Shown here: piece after piece, positions 43,262 to 56,300 of the stretch
How the letters are laid out: each line of letters opens with the position of its first letter
Numbering within the stretch: the first letter of the stretch is position 1
Assembly: GCA_032158295.1 (NCBI GenBank)
Contig: CM063243.1
Location: 310,001-374,000 of the forward strand
Length of the DNA: 64,000 nt
Reading direction: 5' to 3'
Origin: Pycnopodia helianthoides
Taxonomy: Eukaryota; Echinodermata; Asteroidea; Forcipulatida; Asteriidae
Program-made: the position numbers and the translations under genes
Notes under the pieces: model-generated
Databases searched by the model: none
Seen by the model: the letters and a program-made list of their open reading frames with translations, nothing else
Told to the model about the DNA's origin: nothing

Positions 43262-45285
43262 TTAATTCTTCACATGTTCCCTTTGTTTAAGTTCAATTCT
43301 GATGTTTGGAATGTTGACACAAGAGTTGATCATATCCAGTCTTTGTTCGATCTTTTTCAAATCTGTGGTGAAAACTCTCAAGTTGTGACTCACATCCTGT
43401 GGACAAACACAAAATCAATACATCAGAGATAGTCAAAGTTTCAAGTTGTGAAACTAAATATCCTAATATTATTAATCAAACAGGTACCTCTCAAATGCCA
43501 CAATAGCTCTTTGCTTTAACCCTCTTGCTGTCTGACCATTCAATACCATTCAAGTGGTTTTGAATGATAGATAAACTATGCCAGCTTGAAATATGATACC
43601 ATGAGGGAATGCATGTACACAGTACACAGTTAGTTCTGTGCACAGTTGTGCCACCGTACACAACCTTGGCAGTCGAATGGTTTCAAATGGTTGGTCAACT
43701 CACTGGAAAATGTTGCCAAGAGTCACGGACAGTAGGAGGGTTAATACCTTCCATATGAAACCTTCAATTTTCTACGATGTCTGGAAGCATAGCTTGTCAC
43801 AAAAACCAAAATCTAAACTGAGACTATTGACCCTAACCCCTAACCCCACTGTCATGCACCCTTGAATAGCCTAGACTGGAATTGGCGCATTATAAATACA
43901 ATTATTATTAATATTCACCTCGTCTTTTGCTATAGACCATCCAGAATCCTCCAAACTACTCCTCTATTATAACAACTCAACAACAAAATTTTTGGACTCT
44001 GCAATTTAATTCTGGCCTACAGTACCACGTCCTACAAAGTCATACAACTTCAAACAGACTGTTGCAGTTCACTAAGTTGAAGTGAATCCAAACATACCTG
44101 AATAACAGACTGTGATTTTGCCAGCATCTGGTTTGCTTCCCCTAACTCCTTGGCAGATGATAGGAATGCTCCAGCTACGCAGTCATACAACGTCGTTTGA
44201 AGACTTGCATTCCTCTCTCGTAGTTTACGATGTAGCAGTGTATCAAACTTTGATGTTTCTTTCTCTGAAGGTTGTGTTTCACTTTGTGAAGTTGTGCTTC
44301 CTGTTGATAATGACTTTAAATCATCTGCTCTAGATGAAAGCTCAACTATAAAAACAAAAATAAATGACTAATCAGCAGCCAGTCACGACTTTGCAGTACC
44401 ATTGACGTATTTGTAAAGACCAATCATAATGGGTGAAAAGTGGGTGAAAAAGTGGTGGTGAAAATCTTTAACATTAAATGAAAATGTTGAAAATCCAATC
44501 AGCAGATCAGTAAAAAAAAATGTAAGTGGAGTTATTCATTCACACATACAAGCCTGATACTTCACACAGGCAACAGAGGCAATCACCTCCGTTGCCCTGT
44601 GTCATTGCCTTGGTGTGCTTTGAAATGTTCCAATAGAAATTTTAAATTGCCTCATAGAGAGGTGCCCTTTACCAAGAAGAAAATGTAGCGTTCTCCCATA
44701 ACAGTGGTCCACGGGCCACGTGCCAGTTAAAACACAAGAGGACCAGTCAAAATTCACTCTGTGTGGTCCTCTGGTGTTTTTAATATTGAAAGAGGTCTCT
44801 ATTTCTTGATATGAAATATGGACTGGTGAAAAAGCTGATGGACTAGTGAAATGACAGGCTAACTGGTCCTGCTGGCCAGCCACACAATTTAAGGGCAAAC
44901 CCTGCAACGCCTTGGTGCCCTTTTGCCATTTTGCCATTTCAAAAAAACGAAGCATCAGTAAGCAGGATGTTAACCAAAACATAGTATGTTGAATGATACT
45001 ACCTTTTAATGGAGGAAGACCCGCATGTCTTGTACTGGCAGGATCGGATGCAGATCTTGTTATCCTCGCGGGTTCGTCTTCCACATCATCTTCACTCTCA
45101 TCCGTTTCGGAAGCTTCACCTTGTACGACGACTCCTGGCTGAGCCGACAGAGATCGAAGCGGCACGGACCGTGTGGTCGGCTGACACTGCGGTAACCTCT
45201 CCCCAATCATACTGGCACTTACTTCTTCTTCATCGGAGTCAGATTCATTTGCCTCACCATAAACAATTGAAATTGATTCTGACAT
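43262..45285 (-). CDS. BLOC1S3: BLOC-1 subunit 3, three exons, complete
   Basis: Exons 45003-45285, 44098-44345 and 43262-43396; phases match and total 666 nt (221 residues). BLOC1S3 is a small coiled-coil subunit of BLOC-1, which sorts cargo to lysosome-related organelles. The N-terminal half carries two acidic motifs, GEANESDSDEEE and GEASETDESEDDVEDE, matching the paired GEA-x-TDS motifs of vertebrate BLOC1S3. The C-terminal half is helical (RKLRERNASLQTTLYDCVAG, FLSSAKELGEANQMLAKSQS, then DLKKIEQRLDMINSCVNIPN), matching the family's conserved region and its RLD…C…LPDI end. Vertebrate BLOC1S3, as I recall, has its coding region in one exon and ~202 residues. The start chosen is the first ATG (MSESISIVYG); the frame is open a little further upstream without an ATG. 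A MITE sits in intron 2. Confidence 0.85.
43520..43740. repeat. 221-bp piggyBac-like MITE with TTAA duplication in BLOC1S3 intron 2
   Basis: TTAA at 43516-43519 and 43741-43744. Ends CCCTCTTGCTGTCTGACC and inverted …GGACAGTAGGAGGG. TTAA plus CCC termini is the piggyBac signature. A sister copy in the opposite orientation starts at 63781 and is cut by the window end. Confidence 0.8.
44575..44950. repeat. Interspersed repeat in BLOC1S3 intron 1
   Basis: Blocks GGCAACAGAGGCAATCACCT, GTCATTGCCTTGGTGTG, CTCATAGAGAGGTGCCCTTT and, at the right end, CGCCTTGGTGCCCTTTTGCC match 63195-63362. The middle (~44690-44890) is a separate block. Confidence 0.65.
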
Positions 45286-46692
45286 TACGAACAATTTAAA
45301 CAAAATTGTTTTCCTTTTCAGAAATCCGTAGCACAGTGATGATGTTTACATACTGAACAGTGTATCCATCTAGTGGATGTATCGCACTTTAAAGAGCAGG
45401 TGCCGATCAGAGTTTACACGATAATAAACGACAAGGCCGTCTGGGTGCAATACAAAGGGCAGTGTATCGACCCTTACTTTGTGGGAACGATCCCTGAACC
45501 GTCCCCATTGGTGCAGTTTCCTTGGCCCTTTCGAAAGCAGCTCCACTGATCGGCTTGGGTTCCGTCTGCCTGTGTGATGTGAAAGAGCACGTTTCTCTCC
45601 AAATCACTGACGGAGCCCAAGCCTAAGATCACTCGTAGTTTCTAAAAGGGCCATTATGTGATTGTGAAGTAGAGGGCGCTATAACCATATTATAGTATCC
45701 ATAAAAATAATAGCAGTTCCTACGGGATTTTCCCGTTAGCAAAATGTATAAAAACGTCAGCAACAAAATTTACCAAGCATGTGCAAATACCCACCAAATA
45801 TAGTATTAGATGTAATTATTTACAATGTTTCAGAAAACAAGTGTTTACCATTTTTGTTCTGTGAAATGTTATCCCGGTCCGTAAAGATCGAGAAGGCACA
45901 GTTTGTCATTGCGCCCACCAGGGCCGGGTTGGTGTGCTAATAATTAAAGGGTGACAAACAAGATCGGTCCTAAAGTTTTTAAAAGTAAAACAATTCTTCA
46001 TTGAACTGCAAGCCACAATTTAGGTTAACATTTTGTTTAAAATTTCACTATTATTAATTACAATTAACAACAATTATTAATTGTTAGTCTAGCAGATAGG
46101 GAAAATATTTGGGGAAATTGTGCCTATGATGAAACAGGCATGGAATTTGACTCACTGTCAGGGTATAATAAATACGGGCATTATGGCTATCGCAAATTAA
46201 TTTTGAAAAAAGGTGTTGGTGGAACGACGAGCAATTTTCAACATGGCTGCCATTGCTTGTAATATATATTTTTTCAAATATATCTTTCTAATATTCTCTC
46301 ACTGTGTTCCAAATTCAATGATTGTATGGCATAATCCCATCCCTTCATACCATGGTAAGTACTTCGAGCATGTAATTTTGACACTCGTTTGAGAAATGGG
46401 CCCACGGTTTGAATATATTTCGGCAACCAGGTGAGTTTTTAAAACTATTTTTGCAAATTTGTTATTGTTTAGTCTGTCGAGGTGACAAGCGTATAGCTTG
46501 GCTGGGTGCCTCGGGTGGTGCGACGCATGCTGTGCTAACCTTGGAGAGATTTGCTTCATAAAATACTATATATTATATCAGTAGATTATTCCGGTAGTCA
46601 AATCAGATGGAAGCTCCCTAACTAGCATTAGCGTTCAGCAGTGGAGTAACTATAGCAATTACAATTTTTTTTTTAAATTGGGGGACATAATG

Positions 46693-46735
46693 TTTGTTGT
46701 TGTTGTTGTTGTTGTTGTTGTTGACTTTGTCGTTG
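46693..46735. repeat. (GTT)n microsatellite
   Basis: TTGTTGTTG run followed by imperfect GTTGTTCTTGTC units. Confidence 0.9.
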
Positions 46736-48239
46736 TTCTTGTCGTTGTTGCTGCTGTTGTTTTATTGTTATTATTGTTTAATTATTAGTTTAATTGTTTT
46801 GTGTGTCCAGTGTGGTGAGCCAACCAGTGGCGGCACCAGACCTGTTAATCTGGGGGGGGGGGGGGCAAACTTAAATTTAGGGGGAAAACAAAAGTCTATA
46901 ATGTACTGTATAAGCCTACAATTCACTCCAGAAATAAGATTTTGCACTGTGTGAATGTGACGTGTTGTGCGAACTGCGTGTACAATGGCTGCTTACGGTT
47001 TGGGGCAGACAATGCATTTCTATTTATAGCAAGTTTCCAAGCTCGTACAGATAAATAAATCCACATTTTATTAACATTGCCGGAGATGGAAAGTGTAATG
47101 GGCTTTTTTGATGGTGCCAGCTAATTATGATGGATGAAATTGAGTTTATTATTTACAGCGCAAACAACATTGTAACAAATTGGGTGCAACATGGTTTGGG
47201 ATTAAACTCAATTTCCGCCGGGGAAAAAACTGGGGGGGGGGGCAAAAAAATTACTGGGGGAATTTGCCCCCCCCCCCCCCGTAGCGCCGTCGCTGGAGCC
47301 AACCTGTATGGCCACGAGGCGATTCTGAGCTAGAAGGGGGCGGCACCCCTCCTCCACCTTATTGGATTTCCAAAAAGTAGTTTGTCGATCTTTGGAGTAG
47401 CTTATTATCTCTTCCCACCCCCACCCCCTTCAAAAGAAGAACTCAGTCATATTGTAACAAGCAGACATAAACTGATGTGACACACGGTCTGCCATGATCA
47501 CAGCGTCATTAATGATCACAGCTCAGTTAATGTTCTACCCATAGATTTACGCAGAAGAGTCCTTCAACTCAAAGGTCAACCATTATTATGTCGAATATTA
47601 TGCGCAGTATATGAATCATTGTGGAACTGCCTCCTTTCACGTTCAAGTCTACACAAGCTTCCGTGTGTGTTTTAGCTCGTGGACATTTTTTGTAATCGAC
47701 GGTTTCGGGGCGGGCAGTCGCAACCCGTATTTTTGGAGGATCAGACCCCCGGGCTAAGGTGCTTGAGATGACCTCTCGGTTGCGCTCAACCGCTACCGGA
47801 TCGAGGACGGGTAGCAGCAGTGATGGTCAAAAACATGAGTCTGTTTCACCGCCGCGTTCACAGGTAGGCACCCAAGTCTCGTCGTCGTGTCGATCTTTTA
47901 CGCCTACCCTATGGTAATGTTCACCATTGAATTTCTAGTGCACAGATTCATAGGCCATTAGTTATTTACATGAGGCGAAGATTTCCCGGGGGATGGTATA
48001 GAGTTTTATGAAAATTTATCGAAATAAAAACTTCGAAAAAGCTCGCCTGCAAGTGCTGCGCAATACAGTGTTTAATTTGTATTACAATTTTTAACCAAGA
48101 GAAGAAGTTTCACTCCTCTCGAGACAATCCCTAGAGAAATGCCGCGTGCATCAAACTTCAAAGAGTCAGAGTTTAATTGGTTTGGTCAGATCCCCGACTC
48201 TTATAAGTTATATCAGGAGAACGAACGAATGAACGAAAT

Positions 48240-48560
48240 AATGTGTCTTCAACGATGGGAAATTAAGTAATGGGGTGACTCTCCCACCATCAAGTCTCAA
48301 AATGAAGAAATTGTCCTACCCCCGCCACTCAAAATGAAGAAATGGGTTACCTCCACACGCTCAAAATTTAGAAATCATAATTGCCGTACCTCGTCCCTCT
48401 CAAAATGAAGAAATTTGGTAAACCCCCCCGCCCCCCTCAAAATGAAGAATATTGTTTTTGGCCCCACCTCTCAAAATAGGGGCCAGGCCTACCCCACCTC
48501 GGTCTCAAAATAAAATGGTCGTACCTCGTATAAAGAAATGGGGTGTACCTCCCCTACCTC
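48240..48560. repeat. Degenerate ~45-bp tandem repeat
   Basis: Seven or so diverged units built around CTCAAAATGAAGAAATGGGG followed by a C-rich stretch (ACCTCCCC / ACCCCCGCC). Unit length varies. Confidence 0.7.
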
Positions 48561-50692
48561 TTAGAGGGTATACATGACTGTAGATATGAGCTACTCGATC
48601 ATCGCCTGGTGACATTTGTGGTGAGATGGCATCAATGGTCATAGGCAATTCGGTGCAGAGTCATCAGGGTTTGAACCCTGGTCCTATAGCATGGGTGTCA
48701 AAGGAGCAGGTGCCCCGTACCAATTACTGTCGGTCGAATGTAGCATCAAGCTGTAGGTCAATATCTTGATATGTTTGGTAGTGAACTGCAGAGAAATGAT
48801 TCTCCCTACAGCTGCTCATGAATTTATAGGTAAGCGGCTGTAGGCCCATACATTCTTGGGAGTGACTGTTATACTAGCCAGTCTAACTTTCATCGCATTA
48901 CAGGGTAACCTAAAAGAAAAAGTTTTCTTCGCCAACTTTGACGTTTGACAATTTTTCGAAATTAATTATCAGCCTGGATGAAAATAACAGTAACAAAAGA
49001 ATTAATTCGTGATGATCTGTTGCAACTATACATTCAATTTTTCTTTTTGACAATACTAAGCAGTTGTAGACATTTTGCTGTACTTTTTGATTATGTTTGT
49101 ATGCGGCCTAGGGCCTGTGAGCATGGTCCTCAGGCTTTATGGGTGTGGGCGCCTCTGGGTGCACGCCTGGGCTTAGGGCTAGCCACAGTCCCACACAGCT
49201 GATAATTGTGTTAAACACAGTTTCTTTGCATCATTTTTGTATGGAACAGCACTTCGTTGGTATTACTATTTCTAATGATCAATAATGAGATGCGCAGATC
49301 ATTTCAATAATAACTGTACGAGCATGCTTCATGAGCAAGCACCCATTGTGTTCAGCTTCACACAGTCTGCAGTGTGTGTGTAGACAATAGAATACGCCGG
49401 TATGGGTGTGTACAATGGGTTTGTGCATAGTGTGTGGACGCTGTTTTGGCTGACCTGGAATTGGGGTCACTTAGTTCTTCGTATCTGTTTTATGCAAACA
49501 GCAGTGTTTGTAAATTGAAGCATTTAAAACTTACAATGCAAACGAGCCTTACAAGTTTGTAACACTAACAGTGAGTGGTCCTATTCATGATTATAACAAT
49601 AAAGAAAGCTTTATTTACAGATTGTAGCCATGCCACTTTAAGATGATTTTTTTATGGGTCATCACTTAAAAATAAAGTATAAGAAAATATTGATTTAAGT
49701 TGTTTATTTTTAAATTACTACAGCATAATAAACTGAATAATATGCAATTATTAGTACAAATACAAAATACATTTTCCATTTGGGAGATCCTCCGAGGAAG
49801 CTACGATTATAGATGACATTCAAAGTGAGAAACCACAATTGATGATTCTCATTAAAACACAATTAATACACAGTCCTTAAGAAGTGCACATACACAATGA
49901 CGATCAAGGCGCTTGACTGGGGGAAGTTTAGTTCTTCTTGCCGACTAGTGGAATGATGCGTCAGACTATGAGACTAGAGCGGTCAAGTTCCAACCAATCT
50001 TAAGCACACTGAAAATTTAGGACAAGTTATAAGTAATCACCCTCACACTGACTGGTGTGTGTGAGAATGTCTTAAAACAGTCGTCTGATCAGATAAACAA
50101 GTGCTTGGACTAGCGGCGTTGCCAGACTCTTTGGAAATAGCCGGACCCCCCGGGGGGGGGGCTGAATGAAATGAGTTGGCGATCGAATGATTTGACTTTC
50201 CAATAATTATATCAAAACGTTAACCGTAAGACTTGATAAAATAAATATTCAAGGTTTTGTGAAGAGTATTTTGTCCAGCAAAGTTTGTCAATAAAACAAA
50301 ACAGGTAGGAAACTTTAGGCCTGATTGGGGCCAACTTCGTGCACTATAAAAATTCAATTTGTAAACTTTTAGTATGAGTGTGAAGGGGAGAAAAATGGGG
50401 AGGCAAACTAGGGGGGGGGGGAACTTGGGGCAAATAACTCCTGTCTATGATTTTTCTCGATCGATTCACTTCAATATCACGTTCTAGGAACTACTGTCCC
50501 AGTAGTCTTGGCAAGATGTGAAAGGCAAGTCACCGAAAATTGTATTCTTATTATGTTCAATGTATTTCCACGGGCTCTTGGACATCGATTCTATGGGCCG
50601 TACGCCTAAGCGCAGAAATCCCTTAGAAAGCAGAGCCATGAAATTTTGCCCAGTTTGGTTCAGTGGATTGACGTCACACTTACCAACAGGGG

Positions 50693-50763
50693 TGCGTTTT
50701 CGCGGCCGTAGTCAATTACAATAACTAATGAAACAGTTATTGGTTACGACCGCGAAAACGCAC
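50693..50763. repeat. Near-perfect 71-bp hairpin
   Basis: Arms GTGCGTTTTCGCGGCCGTAG… and …CTACGACCGCGAAAACGCAC-like right arm (GACCGCGAAAACGCAC) with a short loop around AATGAA. About 33 bp per arm with few mismatches. Not part of any other element seen here. Confidence 0.8.
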
Positions 50764-51878
50764 CGTGGCCCATGACCCAGTGCACCAACGTCACACACGC
50801 GGCTTACTGTGAAAACAAAATCCAACCGGAAACCGTAGATTAAAAAAGTTTAAAATCATAACTATCGACATGAAATGTGCCACTTCTTTAGTGACCCTAT
50901 ATGTAACCGTGTGTTATACAGTGTAGTGAACATTTTGAGGCGACGTAGCATTTACACGTGATCCACAACTCATTGACTATTTCATGGTATATCGCCTAGG
51001 TCATCTTCGATAGCATTTTTTGAGTATATATGGTCAAGGAGAGGAACACCGAACAGCACTTATAAACGGCAAATAGGCCTACCATTTTAAGGGGCAGTTC
51101 TGCGGCAAGGTTATGAAGAATGAACTGCATTTCTTGCATCAATAATGTTTTGTTTGTTTGTTTTTGTTTGTTTTAAAAAATAGTTGATTATGGGCCTATT
51201 TGTTTATTTGTATCTTACGGTTTCGGAATGTTTTCGCGGGGTCATATTTAGGACCCTACGCCCATTCCATATTAAATGCTTCAATGGAAGAGTATTGGTA
51301 CAAAACAGATCCGAAAAACGTTGACGCCACACCGCAGACGCCCGACTGTGCTTTGGCTGCCCGATCGTTGGTATGACTATGATAATTCACTTCATTTGCA
51401 TGGAAATTAAATGAGTTGGATGCATATTTGTACAGCATGATGGAATGTTATACGCATTGAGAATTTTTCCAAAATCTGCATAAATTTACAGGAAGTATAA
51501 TGGATGTTTTAAAAATTTTGATAACGCGTACGTTGTCCGCATCTACACACACAGAAATTAATGAAGAGCACAGATACCCATGAACCGTCTATTTCCGACA
51601 CCAATCACTGTTTCTTAGTGTTGCTGTTTATGTTATTGTTGATTAATCCATCAATTATATTGAGCAGGCCAATGAGGCCTTTTCCATTTGAACTTAAATT
51701 CATATTTACTATCGTTGTAATATTTCATCAGGATTTCCTTACACACAAAAAATAGCTAGTTTAGTTATGTTTTGTAGACCCTCAATCAATTTGGTGGGCG
51801 CTGTGCCTGTCTGTGCTCCTCTTTTTGAAATATTGAATTCGGCGGTTGTATGTGTCAACATTTTTTAATACAGGAATA

Positions 51879-52379
51879 CAGGGGCCCAGTTACTGGGTCT
51901 AACAAATATCATACAAGTTCATTTCCCTTTGTTTGTATTCCAACATTTGTCGTTTGATTTTTTGACACAAACACTTGACAGAGCAGTTTCGGTTTGTCGT
52001 TGTTTGGTTTGTTGTTGTTTTAACATGCTTAAATAACCTTTGTCCTGTCTGTTATTGTTTGTCAAAGACAATGGCATTTTAGTTTAATCTAAAAACAAAA
52101 TGACTTGGGTTAACTCTCTGTTCACCGCATCAGCTTCCTTTTTTCTCTTCTTTAATACTCCAGTTTAAAATAAAGGGTTTTAGTGTGTGTTTATTTCCAT
52201 AAGAGCAGCCTTCGTTATGTTTAATAATTTATTACTGTTTTGTTCACTTTTTTTGTGTATTTGCTGTACATAGGAAATATATTTTGAATTGAATTGGTTA
52301 TGACAACTGATCAGTTTTTCAGTTATTGCAGTACCTGCTGCTAGTGCTATTAGAGTTAGACCCAGTAACTGGGGCGCTG
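51879..52379. mobile_element. 501-bp inverted-repeat DNA element, TA-flanked
   Basis: Left end CAGGGGCCCAGTTACTGGGT, right end the inverted ACCCAGTAACTGGGGCGCTG, with TA on both sides (51877-51878, 52380-52381). The termini are themselves palindromic (CCAGTTACTGG). Near the right end is TTTTGAATTGAATTGG, like a LINE tail. A related half-terminus is at ~52850. No transposase. Confidence 0.7.
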
Positions 52380-53310
52380 TACTTCTTTCAATTTTTTTTT
52401 TTTTTTTTGACATCTGTGGTCGTACTTTACTAAAGTACTAGTGCCCCGTGAAACACTGTCGTTTATGGCGTGTTCGGCAAATTGCTATGGTTTTCCGAAC
52501 ACCCAGCCACAAATGCCACAAAATGACAAAAAGACACAACAAATTACTTAAAAACACCTACTGGCTTCTCAATGTGTCAAAGATGCAACCTCGGGCATTT
52601 AATTGTACCCGCGATCATTTTTTGTGCTCCAAATTGATGATTTTTTTAAGATCCCAATCGGAGAAACGATGTCAACAAAACCTATCCTAACTATTGAGCT
52701 ATCAGATTAGATGGTGCCCTACCACCGTTATCGCAATAGATCATGTGGTCTTGTGTCCCGTTTGCAGTTGATGCATTATGGGTTGTGGATGTAACAGTCG
52801 TTGATTTACATCATTGATCTCCATTAGTATTGATTTTAAAGGAGTACAGTGTCCCAGTTACTGCCTCTAATGGTAATACTGGATTCAAAATGGCCTCTAG
52901 CTATCGGGCAAACTCGATGGTCTAATGGTATGACATCTACTCAGTGGCAAAAGTCGTGGGAAAGTACTGAGTATACAGTGAGTGACACACATCAGTTTCG
53001 GGTAAAAATGATAAATAGTATTTTTTATCCCTGATGCTAATTCCACGTCTATTCGCTCATATTGTTTTGTTTAAAAAATGGGATAAAGTCAAGGTCTTGA
53101 AGGTGGCTGTCCCTCAAAATAAAACAGCAATTAGCAAAATGAGCAGTAGAAAAAAAATTGTTCATTTTTTATTTAAATTCAAAGAGATATGTCTTGTTGG
53201 AAAAGATTCTAAAACAAACTACTACCTTTGCATTTATTATAACAAAAATAGTGTCTAATTAACCAAGATTTATTTCCCCTTTGTTTGTCCAGCCTCGACG
53301 GAAAGCAAGA

Positions 53311-56300
53311 ATGGCGGAAGAGGGCGGGGAGCTAACCAATGGACCATCTACATCGAAGGTAAAGACAAAAATGCAGAGTTGTCCCTGGAAGGACATACTT
53401 GGAATGCATAATACTTAATCACCTTCTGAAGAAAGCTACAAATATTTCCAAAATAAGCATTAGACTCTCCAAGGTTTTTATACTTGGTTACATTTATAAC
53501 AGGTTAGATGTAATTTTAATTAAGTATTTGCTTTGTTTATGAGTAGTTTATTTACTTTGTTGTAGTTGATCCCAACATTTCAAAACCAACAAGAAGATTA
53601 AAGGTACACGTTGCCTTGATTCGGCCGAGTTGGTCTACTTTTAAAACGTCTTTCTAACCATGTGCATTTTATACCAAACGCTTTTTATAGACCAACTCGA
53701 CCGATCCAAGGCAACGTGTACCTTTAATAAGTATTTCCATCTGTAATTTAATGTGGAGTTTTTATAGAGAAATGGTAAACAGTAAATTTCAGGACAAATA
53801 CTCAGCATCTACATTTGGTAAAAGAGCTAATTGATTTTCATCTTTTCAATTTTTCAACAAGCAGGGGAAGAAGCGTCCCGTACCTTCTCCACATCTTCCT
53901 CCTCGTAGCCCACAGATCAAGCGTAAGCGTATGCCTGCAGAATACTACCAATCAGATGTTGTGGATGCTATCTCTAAACAATCTATAAGAACTCCAAATG
54001 CAGACAAAGAACTATACTTCCAGAAGAACACCTACCTGGCTGTAAGAACTGAAAATGGTAAGTTCCTTTCAAATCTTTTCCTTGATGTTCATTTCAATGC
54101 TGATAAGTTAAGTTGTTCACCATGTTTGGAATCTAACCAACACTGAGATCAGTTGGTTAGCTCGGCTCATATTAATTGGATGTCAATAAACGAATAAAAC
54201 CCATTTTGATTTATCTACCCTTGGAGTGTTCTACAGAAGAGTAAGAAAAGTGGAATTACCTCTGCTTTATCATTAAAATGGATCCTAATAAATTTGCTAA
54301 AAACACAATATCTTTAGAGAGAGTTAAGGTCCTTCACAAGTTTTTGACAGTAGGTCTTTCTTTGTAGATAATGTTTTTGGCAGTAGGTCCTATTTTGTAG
54401 AGAAGGATCTCTGATGCATAGCAGCTTTTTGATAGTACGTCCTATTTTACTAATGCATTACAGGTTTTTGGCAACAGATCCTATTTTGTACAGGAAGTTC
54501 TCTGATGCAGAGCAGGTATTTGACAGTAGGTCCTATTTTATAGATAAGGTTTTTGGCAGTAGGTCCTATTTTGTAGAGAAGGATCTCTGATGCATAGCAG
54601 CTTTTTGATAGTACGTCCTATTTTATAGATGAGGTTCTTTTATCCATGGTTGTTCTGGTAGTCTGTATAACTGTCCCAATGTTCTCATTTCAGGGAAGTA
54701 TTTCATCTGTAAGACTGCTCAGAATGTCTACCACAAGACCAAGCTGTTCAAGATCTTATGGCTAGAGCTGAGATCAGAACCAGGGACATATGAGATGTCT
54801 TATCGTGATACCATTGACATAGACAGCATCCTTACAGATGTAGTCATGACTAAACAGTCTGGAGGGCTGCTGGTCATGCCACGCAGTGAGATTGCACGAG
54901 TAGAAAAGGTTCTCGGACTTGCCATCAAGAAGGAGAATGGAACAACAGGCATCGATGATAGTAAGTCTCCCTTAGCTCCATTTTGCTTAAACATAAGAAA
55001 CTTTCTTATAATTTGTTTCGATAGTTTGAGTTTGAACCACTTGTTACTACTTTGTTTTTCTAAACTTACGTTATCTTCATTATAATAATAATAATGGGCT
55101 GGTATGGCACAATTTTGATGCCTGGCGCATGAACATTAATTCCTTGGTCATTGGGAAAGTTACTTCATTCCTTGAACCAACCATCTCAGCTCCCTTGGGA
55201 GTATGAAGCCTTTGATACAAGAAACTTCTGTCCTCACAGGTACTCATCTACCATTGGGAGAAGAAAAGTAATGATAGTAAAGTGTCTTTCTTCAGGACAC
55301 AAATGTCATGACTAGGATTCGAACCCACACCCTGATGACTTTGCCACCAGACCTTGGTTGCACTTGGCCTCAACAAGCAACCTTTATTTAGGTCATTTTG
55401 AACCATTAAAATTGTTAATTGTTTTTTACCTGCCAAATTTAAATGAACATTTTTTTCAAAGCATTCACACTTTATATATCAATGTATTCAAGTAATATAC
55501 AACACAAACTACTGCATAATTTACACAATTGATTAAACTTTGTATACAAATTTGTTTTGAATTACCACCTACATATACTTACAAATTACTGTTGTTGTCT
55601 GCAGCTCCACGATTCCTGGAGATGAAAGATGTTAAACGTGCGGAGAGCAGTGATGATGAGGATGAGGATGAGGATGAAGACGAAGATGATGATGAAGATG
55701 AAGATGAAGACAATCCATCCACCTCCACTAAATCCAGGATGAGAAGACCAATCAAGCGACTTCAAATCAAGAAACCTAAGCCTCAACCCAAGGCTAGAGC
55801 AGGTGTTGTGACGCAAGCCGGTAAACAGAGGGGCCGTGGAAGACCTAAGAGCTCACAAACTACAGCAACAAAGACAGGTAAAGTAGAAGAAAATTGCAAA
55901 CATGTTCACCAAGTGCTTGAAGGCCGTTAAACAGAAAATGACAGGTGGCAACTGGCAGAAGGTGGTTTAGTGGTTTGCTAGTGGACTGTGAAGCACATGG
56001 TTTTGTTTCCTTCACCTAATAATGCAATGTACATGGAAACCCACAGTCTATTCATTCTTCAATTGGCTATTTGATAATGGGGTGGGGGTGTATGTGGGAA
56101 CACAGGTGGACGGGATGGTCTATGTAGGAATACCTCCCCCCCTCCCAATCACCATTATTTCCTATCAGGAGTGAAAATAACGAATGCACGGCAGCAATCA
56201 TTCTTTGAGTACTCCAAAAAGACTAGTCCAATTTATTTTATTTAGCCGCAGTACCATTTTCTTCTATCATTCATTATCAATGACTGTTGTTAGCTGACAC

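Larger units (their letters stand above)
45286..53310. other. 8-kb intergenic region, no gene recognised
   Basis: Lies between the divergent BLOC1S3 and PARP-like genes, so both promoters should be at its ends. No exon with recognisable protein. It contains (GTT)n at 46693-46735, G/C homopolymer runs at 46853-46865 and 47230-47282, a degenerate array at 48240-48560, a hairpin at 50693-50763 and a DNA element at 51879-52379. A tRNA B-box-like GGTTTGAACCCTGG near 48668 may mark a decayed SINE. Confidence 0.5.

Noticed and set aside
44602..45303. 233-residue minus ORF running through the BLOC1S3 exon 1 donor
   Set aside because: Only 45003-45285 is coding; beyond the donor the frame reads through an interspersed repeat, and splicing to 44345 gives a family match.
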